64,000 nucleotides of DNA from Acidobacteriota bacterium (GTDB taxonomy: Bacteria; Acidobacteriota; Vicinamibacteria; Vicinamibacterales; UBA2999). The position numbers and the translations under genes were made by a program. Shown here piece after piece: positions 1 to 8,530 of the stretch (positions are counted from its first letter, which is position 1; every line of letters starts with the position of its first letter). The notes beneath the pieces were generated by a model. The model saw only the letters and a program-made list of their open reading frames with translations. It had not been told where the DNA came from and did no database searches. Location of the stretch: NCBI GenBank assembly GCA_963169195.1, contig CAUJDN010000069.1:54766-118765 (forward strand). The letters are read 5' to 3'.

Positions 1-474
1 TCCGGCCAGCAGCGAGAAGTAGTCGCGCGAGGTGGGGAGCGCCGACAGCTGCTTGGCATCGAAGGTGTTGCCCACCTGCGTGGCCGACGTGTCCACCACG
101 GGCGACTGCCCCGTCACCGTGATGGACTCGGCCAGGGAGGCCAGCGACATCTGGGCGTTGACCGTGGCCGTGAAGCCCACGCTGATGCGGATGCCCTCGT
201 TCCGCACCGTGCTGAACCCCGCCAGCTCGAACATGACCGTGTAGTCGCCGGGCGGCACCGCCGTGAAGCGGTACTGCCCGTCGGCGTCGCTGACCGCCGT
301 GCGGCCGCCCATGAGTGACGGGCTCGACAGCGAGATCGTCACACCCGGGATGACGGCGCCGGTGCCGTCCGTGACACGCCCATTGATGGCGCCGGTCCCC
401 GAGGTGGTGGCCTGTCCCAAAGCCACCGAGGCGCCTGCCAGTACCAGCCAGACCGTCAAGCCAATCGCGCGCAT
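1..474 (-). CDS. TonB-dependent receptor, Oar-like, N-terminal part (cut by window edge)
   Basis: Reading the minus strand from the ATG at 474 gives an open frame that runs off the left edge (158 codons visible). It starts with a Sec signal peptide (MRAIGLTVWLVLAGASVALGQ). A carboxypeptidase-regulatory-like fold follows (about residues 28-100: GRVTDGTGAVIPGVTI, then SDADGQYRFTAVPPGDYTV). Next comes a plug-like start with ITVTG and VVDTSATQVG motifs. This order is typical of the large Oar/TonB-dependent receptors abundant in Acidobacteriota, which import ligands across the outer membrane. A strong AGGAGG lies 5 nt before the ATG. The barrel is outside the window, so the ligand cannot be guessed. 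Confidence 0.85.
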   Translation of the reverse strand, partial: MRAIGLTVWLVLAGASVALGQATTSGTGAINGRVTDGTGAVIPGVTISLSSPSLMGGRTAVSDADGQYRFTAVPPGDYTVMFELAGFSTVRNEGIRISVGFTATVNAQMSLASLAESITVTGQSPVVDTSATQVGNTFDAKQLSALPTSRDYFSLLAG

Positions 475-649
475 GGAACCTCCTGAGGTCAAGTCAAAGG
501 CCACAAACGGAGGAGAGCGCCGAGCCCGGTGGTGCCCGAACGGAATGATGTGCCGCGTATCTTCTACGGATGGGGGCACGGAGTCAATGAGTTCGGGCCG
601 CCGCGGGCGGCCGCGCGCCCGCCGGCGGCAAAGGGCATGATAGGAGGCC

Positions 650-2068
650 ATGCGACACCCGCTTCTCTCCCTCGCCCTACTCCTGCTGGCCGCGACGGCC
701 GCGGCGGCCGACCCCGTGGACGACTACGTGCGCGCGGTGATGGCCGCGAAGAAGGTCCCCGGCGTCTCGGTGGCCATCCTGCGCGGCGGCGCCGTCGTGA
801 AGATGCAGGGCTACGGCATGGCCAACCTCGAGCTCGACGCGCCCGCGACGCCGGACACCCTGTACCAGTCCGGCTCGCTCGGCAAGCAGTTCACGGCCGC
901 GGGAATCCTGTTGCTGGCCGAGGACGGCGCGCTCACGCTGGACGATCGTCTGGCGAAACACTTTCCCGAAGGGCCCTCCACCTGGCATCGCATCACCGTG
1001 CGCCACCTGCTCACGCACACGTCCGGCCTCCAGGACTACGGCGGGGACGAGATCGACTTCCGGCGCGACTACAGCGAAGAGGACCTGCTGACGGTCGCGA
1101 GGACCATCCCCCTCGAATTCGAGCCGGGCACGCAGTGGAGCTACAGCAACACCGGGTATCTCCTCCTCGGCCTGCTCACGTCGCGCCTGGCCGGCAGGCA
1201 CTGGAGCGACTTCCAGGCGGAACGCATCTTCCAGCCGCTGGGCATGGCCACCACCCGCGTCATCTCCGAGCGCGACATCGTCCCGAACCGCGCGGCCGGA
1301 TACGAGCTCGACGACAAGGGCGAGGTGAAGAACCAGGAGTGGGTGGCGCCGTCCCTGAACCGGCTGGCCGACGGCGCGCTGTATTTCTCGGTGAAGGATC
1401 TGGCCGCCTGGGAGGCCGCACTGCACGCCCGGACGTTCATGAAGCCCGCCAGCTTCGAGGCGTGGTGGACCCCAGCGTCCCTGGGCGGACATCTCACCTA
1501 CCCGTACGGCTTCGGCTGGGGCCTCGGTGAACAGCGCGGGCATCGGCTCATCGAGCATGGCGGCTCGTGGCAGGGCTTCCGCACCGCCATCGCGCGCTAC
1601 GTCGATCAGGGCCTCACCGTCATCGTGCTGGCCAATCTCGCCCGGGCCGAGCCCGAGACGATGGCCCACGAGATTGCCGGGCTCGTCGAGCCGGCGCTGA
1701 AGCGACCGGACCCGTCGCGAGCCGAGCCCGATCCCGACACGCCACGCACCGCGCGCCTGCGCGCCGTGCTCGACGCCTGGGCGAACTACCGCCGGACGCC
1801 AGCCCTGGCCGAGGGCCTGGCCAGCACGGCGACAGGCAGCCGCCGGGAGGCCGGCCAGCGCCGGACGACGGGCCGGCGGCTCGCGGCGATGACGGCCTTC
1901 CGCTACCTGGGGGAGGACGACCTGTCCACGCGCCCCCTGATGATCCGCGGTGATTCCGTGGAGCGGGTCGTGTACTACGCGCTCGAGACGAAGGACGCGC
2001 GCCACGCGTACCGCTTCCGTCTGACCCGCGACGGCCGCGTGGTGGACTTCGACAGCGAAGAGCGGTGA
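650..2068 (+). CDS. Secreted serine beta-lactamase-like hydrolase (class C/esterase family)
   Basis: 472 residues with a Sec signal peptide (MRHPLLSLALLLLAATAAAAD). The beta-lactamase/penicillin-binding fold is supported by its three motifs in order. These are the nucleophile SLGK (SxxK) near residue 75, YSN (YxN) near residue 165, and HGG near residue 303 in the position of the KTG box. The N-terminal text VPGVSVAILRGG and LLTHTSGL are also typical. After about residue 370 comes an Arg/Ala-rich stretch and a small C-terminal domain like those on secreted esterase-like members. It is probably periplasmic and cleaves an ester or peptide; the substrate is unknown. Its stop overlaps a possible GTG start of the next gene by 4 nt. 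Confidence 0.85.
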   Translation: MRHPLLSLALLLLAATAAAADPVDDYVRAVMAAKKVPGVSVAILRGGAVVKMQGYGMANLELDAPATPDTLYQSGSLGKQFTAAGILLLAEDGALTLDDRLAKHFPEGPSTWHRITVRHLLTHTSGLQDYGGDEIDFRRDYSEEDLLTVARTIPLEFEPGTQWSYSNTGYLLLGLLTSRLAGRHWSDFQAERIFQPLGMATTRVISERDIVPNRAAGYELDDKGEVKNQEWVAPSLNRLADGALYFSVKDLAAWEAALHARTFMKPASFEAWWTPASLGGHLTYPYGFGWGLGEQRGHRLIEHGGSWQGFRTAIARYVDQGLTVIVLANLARAEPETMAHEIAGLVEPALKRPDPSRAEPDPDTPRTARLRAVLDAWANYRRTPALAEGLASTATGSRREAGQRRTTGRRLAAMTAFRYLGEDDLSTRPLMIRGDSVERVVYYALETKDARHAYRFRLTRDGRVVDFDSEER

Positions 2069-2127
2069 GCGGCGGCGGGGCGCTCGTGCTCGACAACGTT
2101 GCGGGCCGCCCCACCGTCCAACCCTGC

Positions 2128-4530
2128 ATGGCTCTGCTTCATGGCTGGCACCTCGCGCTCCGGTCCCTCCTCAGGCAACCCGGCTTCTCGCTCACCGTCG
2201 TCGGGATGCTCGGCGTGGCCATCGGCGCCAACACGGCCATCTTCGGCCTGATCAACGGCGCACTGCTGCAGGCGCTGCCCTTCGACGAGCCCGGTCGCCT
2301 GGTCGTGGGCCGGGCCACGTTCAGCGGCCGCGTCAATCCATGGGTCTCGGGCTACGACTACTACGACTACCGGGAGCAGAGCCGCTCCTTCGAGGCGCTG
2401 GCCTCGATGGGCGGCGGCGCACAGCCCGTCACGGTGCTGGCGGACCGGCAGCCGGACCGGGCCAACGCGATGTTCGTCAGCTGGGATCTCTTCCCGACGC
2501 TGCGCGTGGCGCCGGTGCTGGGGCGCGCATTCGCGGAAGACGATGCCGCCGCGGGCCGCGACGGGGTGGTCGTCATCAGCCACGGATACTGGCAGCGACG
2601 CTTCGGTGGCTCGGCAGACGTGCTGAACCGGTCCGTGACCGTGGGCGGCAGGCCAGCCACCATCATCGGAGTGATGCCGGCGAGCTTCCGCTTCATGTAC
2701 GACGCCGACGTGTGGCGCCTCACCTACCGGGACGGCCCCCTGGCCAACGCCCGGCGCTTCCACAACCTGCTGCTCGTGGGGCGCCTGGCGCCCGGAGCCA
2801 CCCTGGCGAGTGCCCAGAGCGACGTCGACCTCATCTCCGCCCGGCTCGAGCAGCAATACCCGGACTCCAACCGGAACAAGGCCCTGAAGATGACCGCGCT
2901 GCAGGAGGCGCTGGTCGAGGACGTCCGGCCGAAGCTGGGAATGCTGATGGGGGCGGTCACGCTCGTCCTGCTGATGGCGTGCGCGAACGTGGCCGGCCTG
3001 CTCCTCGCCCGCGGGCAGCGGCGGCTCACCGAGGTGGCCGTGCGCTCGGCCCTGGGCGCGTCCAGGGGCTCGATGATCGCCCAGTTCCTCTCCGAGAGCC
3101 TGCTGCTGTCCCTGGTGTCGGGCGTCGCGGGCTTCCTGCTGGCCTTCGCGCTGCAGGGCCTGCTGATCAGGCTCGTGCCGGTGAGCCGGCTCGGCATCGT
3201 GCGCGCGGAGCTGGATCCCGCCGTGCTTCTCTTCGTCACCCTGCTCTCCATCCTCACCGGCCTGGTGTTCGGCGTGCTGCCGGCCCTGCGCGGATCGTCG
3301 GTGGACGTGTCCAGCCAGTTGCGGTCGGGCACGCGGACGACGGAGGGGCGCTCCGGGGCTCGGCTGAGAAGCGGTCTCGTCGTCGTTCAGGTCGCCCTCG
3401 GCGTCGTGCTCCTCATCGGTGCCGGCCTGCTCATTCGCAGCCTGTCGAAGCAGATGGGCGTGGACCTCGGGTTCCAGCCGGCCGGCGTGCTCACGGCCGG
3501 CATCAGCGTGTCCGAGCAGGACTATCCGGACGTGGCCGCGCGCACCTCGTTCTTCACCTCGCTGGTCGAGGAGGTGGAGGCCCTGCCGGGCGTCCAGGCC
3601 GTGGGCCTCGTCAGCCAGCTCCCCATCAAGCATCCTGGCGGCAACATCTACCTGCGCCGGCCTGGAGAAGAGGCCCGCTCCACGATGGACCGCTCCGCGG
3701 ACTTCCGCGTCGTGCTGCCGGGATACTTCGAGGCCATGCAGATGCCGCTCGTCGCGGGCCGCGACATCGCCGACGCCGATGACGCCGACAGGCCGCGGGT
3801 GATGGTGATCACGCAGTCGCTGGCGGCGCTGATGTTCCCCGGAGAGAGCCCGCTGGGGCAGAGGTTGATCGTCGACCTTGGCGAGCCGGTGCCGCACGAG
3901 GTGGTCGGCGTGGTGCGCGACGCGCGCCTGCGCCGGGTGACCGGCGAGCCGTTCCACGCGATGTACATGTCGGCCCGCCAGGCCCCAAGGCCGGGGATGT
4001 TCCTCGCGGTGCGTACGGCGGGGAGCCCTGAGGGGCTGGTCGCACCGCTGCGGGATCTGCTCCGGCAGAAGGATCCGGCCATCCCGCTCGCGGAACCGAC
4101 GAGCCTGGCGGCCATCGTCGACGATGCGCTGGCCGAATCGCGCGTGATCACGCTGGCACTGGCGTTGTTCTCGGCGGTGGCACTCGCCCTGGCGCTGGTC
4201 GGCCTCTACAGTGTGCTCGCCTACTACGTGGGACAGCGCCAGCACGAACTGGGCGTGCGGATGGCGCTCGGCGCGAGCGGCAGGGACGTGATGTCGCTGG
4301 TGCTGGGCCGCGGCCTGGCGCTCACCGGAGCCGGCCTTGCCGCGGGCGTGGCGGGCGCGTTCTTCGCGACGGGCGTGCTTCGCACCCTGCTCTACGAAAT
4401 CGCGCCCACCGACGGCCCGACGTTCCTGCTGGTGCCCGCGCTGTTCGGGCTGGTCGCCGCGCTTGCGTGCCTGCTGCCGGCGTGGCGGGCGACGCGGGCG
4501 AACCCGGTGGACGCGCTGCGGGCGGAGTAG
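2128..4530 (+). CDS. ABC transporter permease, MacB/FtsX type (ADOP-like)
   Basis: About 800 residues: a first transmembrane helix (FSLTVVGMLGVAIGANTAIFGLI), a periplasmic MacB core domain, three FtsX helices (about residues 270-385: LVLLMACANVAGLLLARG), then a second periplasmic core and a second FtsX block ending PAWRATRANPVDALRAE. This doubled MacB_PCD-FtsX layout without a linked ATPase gene is the 'duplicated orphan permease' type common in Acidobacteriota. It may act as a mechanotransmission or efflux component. A GTG at 2065 overlapping the previous stop is an alternative start. I prefer ATG 2128 because family members start just before LLHGWHLALRSLLRQPGF. A second such gene begins to show at the right window edge. 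Confidence 0.88.
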   Translation: MALLHGWHLALRSLLRQPGFSLTVVGMLGVAIGANTAIFGLINGALLQALPFDEPGRLVVGRATFSGRVNPWVSGYDYYDYREQSRSFEALASMGGGAQPVTVLADRQPDRANAMFVSWDLFPTLRVAPVLGRAFAEDDAAAGRDGVVVISHGYWQRRFGGSADVLNRSVTVGGRPATIIGVMPASFRFMYDADVWRLTYRDGPLANARRFHNLLLVGRLAPGATLASAQSDVDLISARLEQQYPDSNRNKALKMTALQEALVEDVRPKLGMLMGAVTLVLLMACANVAGLLLARGQRRLTEVAVRSALGASRGSMIAQFLSESLLLSLVSGVAGFLLAFALQGLLIRLVPVSRLGIVRAELDPAVLLFVTLLSILTGLVFGVLPALRGSSVDVSSQLRSGTRTTEGRSGARLRSGLVVVQVALGVVLLIGAGLLIRSLSKQMGVDLGFQPAGVLTAGISVSEQDYPDVAARTSFFTSLVEEVEALPGVQAVGLVSQLPIKHPGGNIYLRRPGEEARSTMDRSADFRVVLPGYFEAMQMPLVAGRDIADADDADRPRVMVITQSLAALMFPGESPLGQRLIVDLGEPVPHEVVGVVRDARLRRVTGEPFHAMYMSARQAPRPGMFLAVRTAGSPEGLVAPLRDLLRQKDPAIPLAEPTSLAAIVDDALAESRVITLALALFSAVALALALVGLYSVLAYYVGQRQHELGVRMALGASGRDVMSLVLGRGLALTGAGLAAGVAGAFFATGVLRTLLYEIAPTDGPTFLLVPALFGLVAALACLLPAWRATRANPVDALRAE

Positions 4531-4546
4531 GCACCCTGCGGCTCAC

Positions 4547-5200
4547 TCAGGCCCTGACGTCCACGGTCTCCGACTGAATCACGAGTGGCCGCCTCGGCGG
4601 GATCAGCAGGCTGCCCACCTGTCTGAGGAAGAACTCCTTCACCATCGCCCAGTCCTTGGGCCCTTCCTTCGGCAGCGGGGCTTCCCTTTCGGCATCGTCG
4701 AAGTACGACAGGGCCCGCAGCAGCAGCCCGTCGTCGATGGGGCCCTCGTGCACCTGGCGCACGGCCGCAAGCGCCGCGACGATGCCGAGCCTTTGCTGCT
4801 CGAGCATCACGTAGAGATCGAAGAAGTCGCGCCGCAGACCGCGGTCGAGGATGGCGTGCATCGTCGTGGCCAGGACGCCCGAGACGTCGAGATGCCGGTC
4901 CTCCACGTGCGGCGCCAGCCGCGGAAGGACGACCGCCGACACCTTGACGCCGTTCCAGAGCAGGTGCACCGTGTCGGCCGAGCGCTCCTGCACGTCAACC
5001 GTGCCGCGTCGGCGGAGTTGGGCGATGAGGTCGTCCAGATCGGCTGCCGAGGCCACACCGAAGTCGGCATCCCGGCTGGGGCGGTACGGCGCGAAGCAGC
5101 GCACCGCCTGACCGCCGATGACGAACCAGTGCGGGATCTCGGAGACGAGGCCCGCCAGCGGCTCGGGAATGACCTGATCGGGCCGATACGCTGCGCTCAT
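4547..5200 (-). CDS. Nucleotidyltransferase, AbiEii/AbiGii-like
   Basis: 217 residues from ATG 5200. The nucleotidyltransferase core is visible at the N-terminus: FVIGGQAVRCFAPYRPSRDADFGV, with the GG motif and the D-x-D pair of RDADF. Helical text continues to the C-terminus (RRDFFDLYVMLE). The family includes AbiEii-type toxins that modify RNA with nucleotides and also orphan transferases. The start overlaps the end of the gene before it by 4 nt (ATGA), so the two are translationally coupled, as in AbiE antitoxin-toxin operons where the regulator comes first. The toxin role is inferred only from family and arrangement. It is convergent with the ABC permease. Confidence 0.7.
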   Translation of the reverse strand: MSAAYRPDQVIPEPLAGLVSEIPHWFVIGGQAVRCFAPYRPSRDADFGVASAADLDDLIAQLRRRGTVDVQERSADTVHLLWNGVKVSAVVLPRLAPHVEDRHLDVSGVLATTMHAILDRGLRRDFFDLYVMLEQQRLGIVAALAAVRQVHEGPIDDGLLLRALSYFDDAEREAPLPKEGPKDWAMVKEFFLRQVGSLLIPPRRPLVIQSETVDVRA

Positions 5201-5697
5201 CGGATGCGGCGCGCCTTGAGGACGGCATTCAGCAGGCCGCGGCTCCGCGGGCGCCACCCGCGAAGCCAGGATGCCTGATAGAGATCGAGCCACGGCAGGC
5301 CCGCGGCAAAGCTGACAGCCGGCAGCGTCCCGTAGTTGAAGCAGTAGTAGGCGAGCTGCGCCCCGCGAATCCGCCCCTGGGGTTCCAGGTTGTACAGGGC
5401 GTGGCGTACGTGCGCGGGCAGGCTGGCCCTGTCGTAGCTGTGGCCTTCGAAACGAGGGAGCGCGTTGTAGAGGCTGGCTCTCGCGGGAGGCCGTTGGCCG
5501 TGCCACGCGCACAGGTCGTTGACGGCCCGTTCGACGGCGACCATGGGCGGGCGATCGATTCCCAGCAGCACGGAGCGCAGTCCGTCGATGACCAGGGGGG
5601 GAAGGCGCGTCTGACCCGCGTCTGCCCTTCGCCTCCGTGAGGAGGGGTGGCCCAGCCGGGACCGAGCCTGGTCCTGAGACTTCGTAAATTCATCCAA
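5197..5697 (-). CDS. Unrecognised partner of the AbiEii-like nucleotidyltransferase
   Basis: Up to 166 residues, ending KARRIR and overlapping the nucleotidyltransferase by 4 nt. From about residue 33 the sequence looks well conserved (LPPLVIDGLRSVLLGIDRPP, then ARASLYNAL, GAQLAYYCFNYGTLPAVSFA). The ARASLYNAL segment could be a helix-turn-helix, which would suit an antitoxin/regulator, but I do not recognise the family. The start is uncertain: the longest frame begins with TTG at 5697, a few nucleotides after a plausible promoter, and the first 30 residues look unlike the rest. The pair may be a toxin-antitoxin operon. Confidence 0.55.
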   Translation of the reverse strand: MDEFTKSQDQARSRLGHPSSRRRRADAGQTRLPPLVIDGLRSVLLGIDRPPMVAVERAVNDLCAWHGQRPPARASLYNALPRFEGHSYDRASLPAHVRHALYNLEPQGRIRGAQLAYYCFNYGTLPAVSFAAGLPWLDLYQASWLRGWRPRSRGLLNAVLKARRIR

Positions 5698-6007
5698 AAT
5701 TGACGGTAACTTTAGACGCTTTTGGGCTTAATAGCAATCGCTCGACGTGCGAACGCCAGCCAGCCAACCGCAGGAAACTTCCCATGACCCACTGCTCGCT
5801 GACGGCGAGATCGGGGACGCGGGCGAGGTGCTGATGCTGCAGCCCATCCTGCCGTTCAACGGCGAGCCCGCGCGGCGCCTGTCGTGAACGGGCCACGGCG
5901 TCGCGCACGAGGAGTGTCACCGGGGCGCTGCCGGCGTCTGCTCGCGTTCGCCAGCGGCGAAGGCCCAGCTGGCTCCCGCCCGATTCCCGACTGGGTCTTT
6001 ACCCGCG
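5698..6007. other. Intergenic region, divergent promoters, no convincing gene
   Basis: This gap before the nos operator is locally AT-rich near 5700-5740. Short frames on both strands exist but show no recognisable domain and no ribosome-binding site. The AT-rich part holds a sigma70-like promoter for the leftward gene pair; the right end borders the palindrome at 6008. I see nothing else. Confidence 0.5.
5709..5737 (-). promoter_or_regulatory. Possible promoter of the nucleotidyltransferase pair
   Basis: On the minus strand TTGCTA (5737-5732) is followed after exactly 17 nt by TAAAGT (5714-5709). Each hexamer matches 4 of 6 consensus bases. The region is unusually AT-rich for this genome. 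The predicted transcript start lies only a few bases before the first possible start codon. Confidence 0.4.
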
Positions 6008-6023
6008 TATGACCCCTGTCATA
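6008..6023. promoter_or_regulatory. Palindromic operator upstream of the nos run (TATGAC-N4-GTCATA)
   Basis: TATGAC CCCT GTCATA is a perfect inverted repeat of two 6-bp arms with a 4-bp spacer, the geometry of Fnr/Dnr-type sites. It ends 48 nt before the ATG at 6072. Its centre (6015.5) lies 41.5 nt upstream of a likely transcript start near 6057, which would suit class II activation. The same perfect site occurs at 18719-18734. Confidence 0.75.
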
Positions 6024-6071
6024 ACCTCGATGCGGCAATCCGCCACACGATCGCTTCTTGGAGAGGGGACC

Positions 6072-8012
6072 ATGGGTGTCCACGTAACCCTGCCGGATCT
6101 CGATCACTGGAAAGCGCAAGTCAAATGCCAGGTCGGGTGTCCGGTATCGACCGACGCTGGGCGTTACGTGCAACTCATCGCAGAGCGGCGACCCGAAGAG
6201 GCCTACCTTGTCGCCCGTGCACCCAATCCCCTCGCCTCCGTGTGCGGCCGCGTCTGCGCAGCTCCCTGTGAAGACGCGTGCCGCCGCGGATCCATCGACG
6301 CTCCGGTGTCCATCCGCGCCCTCAAGCGCCACGTCACCGAGCAGTACGGCGTCGAATCCGTCCGCCCGGACACGCAGGCCCGCCTGCTCGACACGGGCAT
6401 CCAGGAGGGCAATCGCTACGCCGGGCACCTGCCGATGACGTTCCACCGGGCGCCGCCGGTGGCAACAGGTCGCGGCCCGAAACGCCGCGTGGCCGTCATC
6501 GGCGCCGGCCCTGCCGGCGTGGCCGCCGCCCACGACCTCGCCCTGCTGAACTACGACGTCACCATCTTCGAAGCCGCCGCCGAGCCCGGCGGCATGATGC
6601 GCTTCGGCATCCCCGAATACCGCCTCCCACGCACCCTGCTCCGCGCCGAGATCGACCGCATTGTCTCGCTGGGCGTGGACCTGAAGCTGAACACCCCGCT
6701 CACACCCGAGTTCGGTCTCGGGCAGCTGCGCGCGGCCGGCTTCGACGCCGTGTTCCTGTCCGTCGGTGTGTCCCGCGGCCGCGACCTCCAGATTCCCGGC
6801 GTGGAGCTGGACGGCGTGGTGAAGGCAGTCGACTACCTCCTGAACGTCAATCGCGGCTACCGCCTGGATCTCGGACGCCGCGTCGTCGTCATCGGCGGCG
6901 GCTTCGTCGCCTTCGACGCCGCGCGCACGGCGCTCCGGGTGGGCCGGGAGACCGAGTTGACGGCCACCGAGGCCGAGCTCGGCGCCGAAACGGACGCGCG
7001 GCTGAAGGAGGCCATGGACTCCGCGCGCGCCGCGCTGCGCGGCGGCGCCACCGAGGTGACCGTCGTGTCGCTCGAGAGCCTCGACGAGATGCCCGTGCTG
7101 CGCACGACGCAGGGCCATGAGGAGTTCGAGGAGGCCTCGAAGGAGGGCGTGCGCTTCATCACGCGCCGAGGCCCCCGCCGGCTGCTTGGCAACGGCCACC
7201 TGACCGCGCTCGAGCTGCGCGGCGTGACCAGCGTCTTCGACGCCCATGGCCGCTTCGCGCCCCAGTACAATGACGAGGACGTGGTGACGATCGAAGCCGA
7301 CGCGTGCGTCCTGGCCATCGGCCAGCAGGCGGACCTGTCGTTCCTCACCCCGGCGGACGGCGTCGCGCTGACGCCGGGCGGCACGATCCGGATCGATCCG
7401 ACCACGCTGGCCACCTCGGCGCCGGGCATCTACGCCGGGGGCGACGTGGCGTTCGGCCCGCGCAACCTCATCGAGGCCGTGGCCAACGGCAAGCGGGCGG
7501 CGCGGTCCATCCACGAGTACCTCGCCGGCGACCGCGCGACGCTCGAGACCGCCATCGCCATCGAGAAGCTGCCGACCTCCCACTACGAGATGCTGTCCGG
7601 CTACGAGAAGCTGGACCGCGAGGCCCCGCCGACGCTGCCGACGGACCGCCGCACGGGGATCGCCGAGGTGGAGACCGGCTACGACGCGGATGCGGCGCTG
7701 CGCCAGGCGGCGCGCTGCCTCGTCTGCCACGTGCAGACCATCTACGATCCGGAGAAGTGCGTCCTGTGCAACCGGTGCGTGGACATCTGTCCCGAGTACT
7801 GCCTGGCCATCGTCCCCTTCGAGTCGCTGGATCTCGACCCCGACCTGAGGGAGACGCTGGCCGCGCGCGCCGAGGCCAACGGCTTCCCGCTCGCGGCCAT
7901 GGTGAAAGACGACGACCGGTGCATCCGGTGCGGGCTGTGCGCCATCCGCTGCCCGACCGACGCGATGACGATGGAGCGCTTCAGCATCACGGAGCGGTGG
8001 ACTCATGAGTGA
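6072..8012 (+). CDS. FAD/Fe-S oxidoreductase, GltD-like, with C-terminal 2x[4Fe-4S]
   Basis: 646 residues from ATG 6072, chosen because GGAGAGGGG precedes it and the earlier in-frame ATG lies inside the operator. Domains: an N-terminal cysteine-rich Fe-S domain (CQVGC, VCGRVCAAPCEDAC); an FAD-binding Rossmann motif VIGAGPAGVAAAHDL near residue 142; a second nucleotide-binding motif VVVIGGGFVAFDAA near residue 275; then CVLCNRCVDICPEYC and CIRCGLCAIRCPTDA, two ferredoxin-type clusters. It resembles glutamate synthase small subunit/NAD(P)H-dependent electron-transfer subunits. It overlaps the Rieske gene by 8 nt, so it probably passes electrons to or from the quinone/cytochrome module. The electron donor (NAD(P)H or ferredoxin) and the direction of flow are inferred. 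Confidence 0.85.
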   Translation: MGVHVTLPDLDHWKAQVKCQVGCPVSTDAGRYVQLIAERRPEEAYLVARAPNPLASVCGRVCAAPCEDACRRGSIDAPVSIRALKRHVTEQYGVESVRPDTQARLLDTGIQEGNRYAGHLPMTFHRAPPVATGRGPKRRVAVIGAGPAGVAAAHDLALLNYDVTIFEAAAEPGGMMRFGIPEYRLPRTLLRAEIDRIVSLGVDLKLNTPLTPEFGLGQLRAAGFDAVFLSVGVSRGRDLQIPGVELDGVVKAVDYLLNVNRGYRLDLGRRVVVIGGGFVAFDAARTALRVGRETELTATEAELGAETDARLKEAMDSARAALRGGATEVTVVSLESLDEMPVLRTTQGHEEFEEASKEGVRFITRRGPRRLLGNGHLTALELRGVTSVFDAHGRFAPQYNDEDVVTIEADACVLAIGQQADLSFLTPADGVALTPGGTIRIDPTTLATSAPGIYAGGDVAFGPRNLIEAVANGKRAARSIHEYLAGDRATLETAIAIEKLPTSHYEMLSGYEKLDREAPPTLPTDRRTGIAEVETGYDADAALRQAARCLVCHVQTIYDPEKCVLCNRCVDICPEYCLAIVPFESLDLDPDLRETLAARAEANGFPLAAMVKDDDRCIRCGLCAIRCPTDAMTMERFSITERWTHE

Positions 8013-8526
8013 CGCACACGCCAAGGCGCCGACCGACCGGCGCGACTTCCTGCTCAAGCTCGGCGCGGGCGCCGGCGTCGCGGCGCTCACGGCGCAGTCC
8101 GCCGCGTCGCTTCGGTCGCTGGTGCCCAACGTCTCGTACGACTCGCCGACGACGGTGAAGCTCGGGCCGCCGGTGGACTTTCCCGATGGCATCAAGTTCC
8201 TGCCCGACGAGCGGCTCTTCGTCTTCCGCCAGGGCAACACGTTTCACGCGGTCTCGGCCGTCTGCACGCACCTCGGGTGCACGGTGCGGGCCGAGGCGCT
8301 CGCGAACGTGCAGACCGTCGAGTCCGGCGGCGGTGAGCTGCGGCTCACCCACCGCTTCCTCTGTCCGTGCCACGGCTCCGAGTACAAGGGCGACGGCTCG
8401 AACGTGTCGGGGCCCGCGCCGAAGCCGCTGGCCTGGTACCGGCTGTCGGTCGCCCCGGACGACGGGCAGCTGGTCGTTGACCTGGCGGACGAGGTCGGCA
8501 CCGACTTCCGCCTGACGCTGGGGTGA
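8005..8526 (+). CDS. Rieske [2Fe-2S] protein
   Basis: 173 residues. The N-terminus carries a Tat-like signal/anchor (DRRDFLLKLGAGAGVAALTAQ). The two cluster-binding boxes are intact: CTHLGC near residue 89 and CPCHGSEYKG near residue 118, about 27 residues apart. The fold is that of the Rieske subunit of cytochrome bc/b6f complexes, which takes electrons from quinol at the outer face of the membrane. It is followed 4 nt later by cytochrome b. Clade II nos clusters often encode such a Rieske/cytochrome b pair, used to deliver electrons toward NosZ. Confidence 0.93.
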   Translation: MSDAHAKAPTDRRDFLLKLGAGAGVAALTAQSAASLRSLVPNVSYDSPTTVKLGPPVDFPDGIKFLPDERLFVFRQGNTFHAVSAVCTHLGCTVRAEALANVQTVESGGGELRLTHRFLCPCHGSEYKGDGSNVSGPAPKPLAWYRLSVAPDDGQLVVDLADEVGTDFRLTLG

Positions 8527-8530
8527 TGCC

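Noticed and set aside
1975..4245. A 756-codon minus-strand frame opposite the ABC permease
   Set aside because: Shadow frame: low-complexity His/Arg/Gln/Ala text and no ribosome-binding site, while the plus strand encodes a clear permease.
5690..5920. A 76-codon minus-strand frame in the gap before the nos operator
   Set aside because: No family, no ribosome-binding site, and it covers the probable promoter of the nucleotidyltransferase pair.
6009..6071. Start of the FAD/Fe-S oxidoreductase at ATG 6009
   Set aside because: That ATG is inside the perfect palindrome and the extra 21 residues do not fit the family; ATG 6072 has a good ribosome-binding site.
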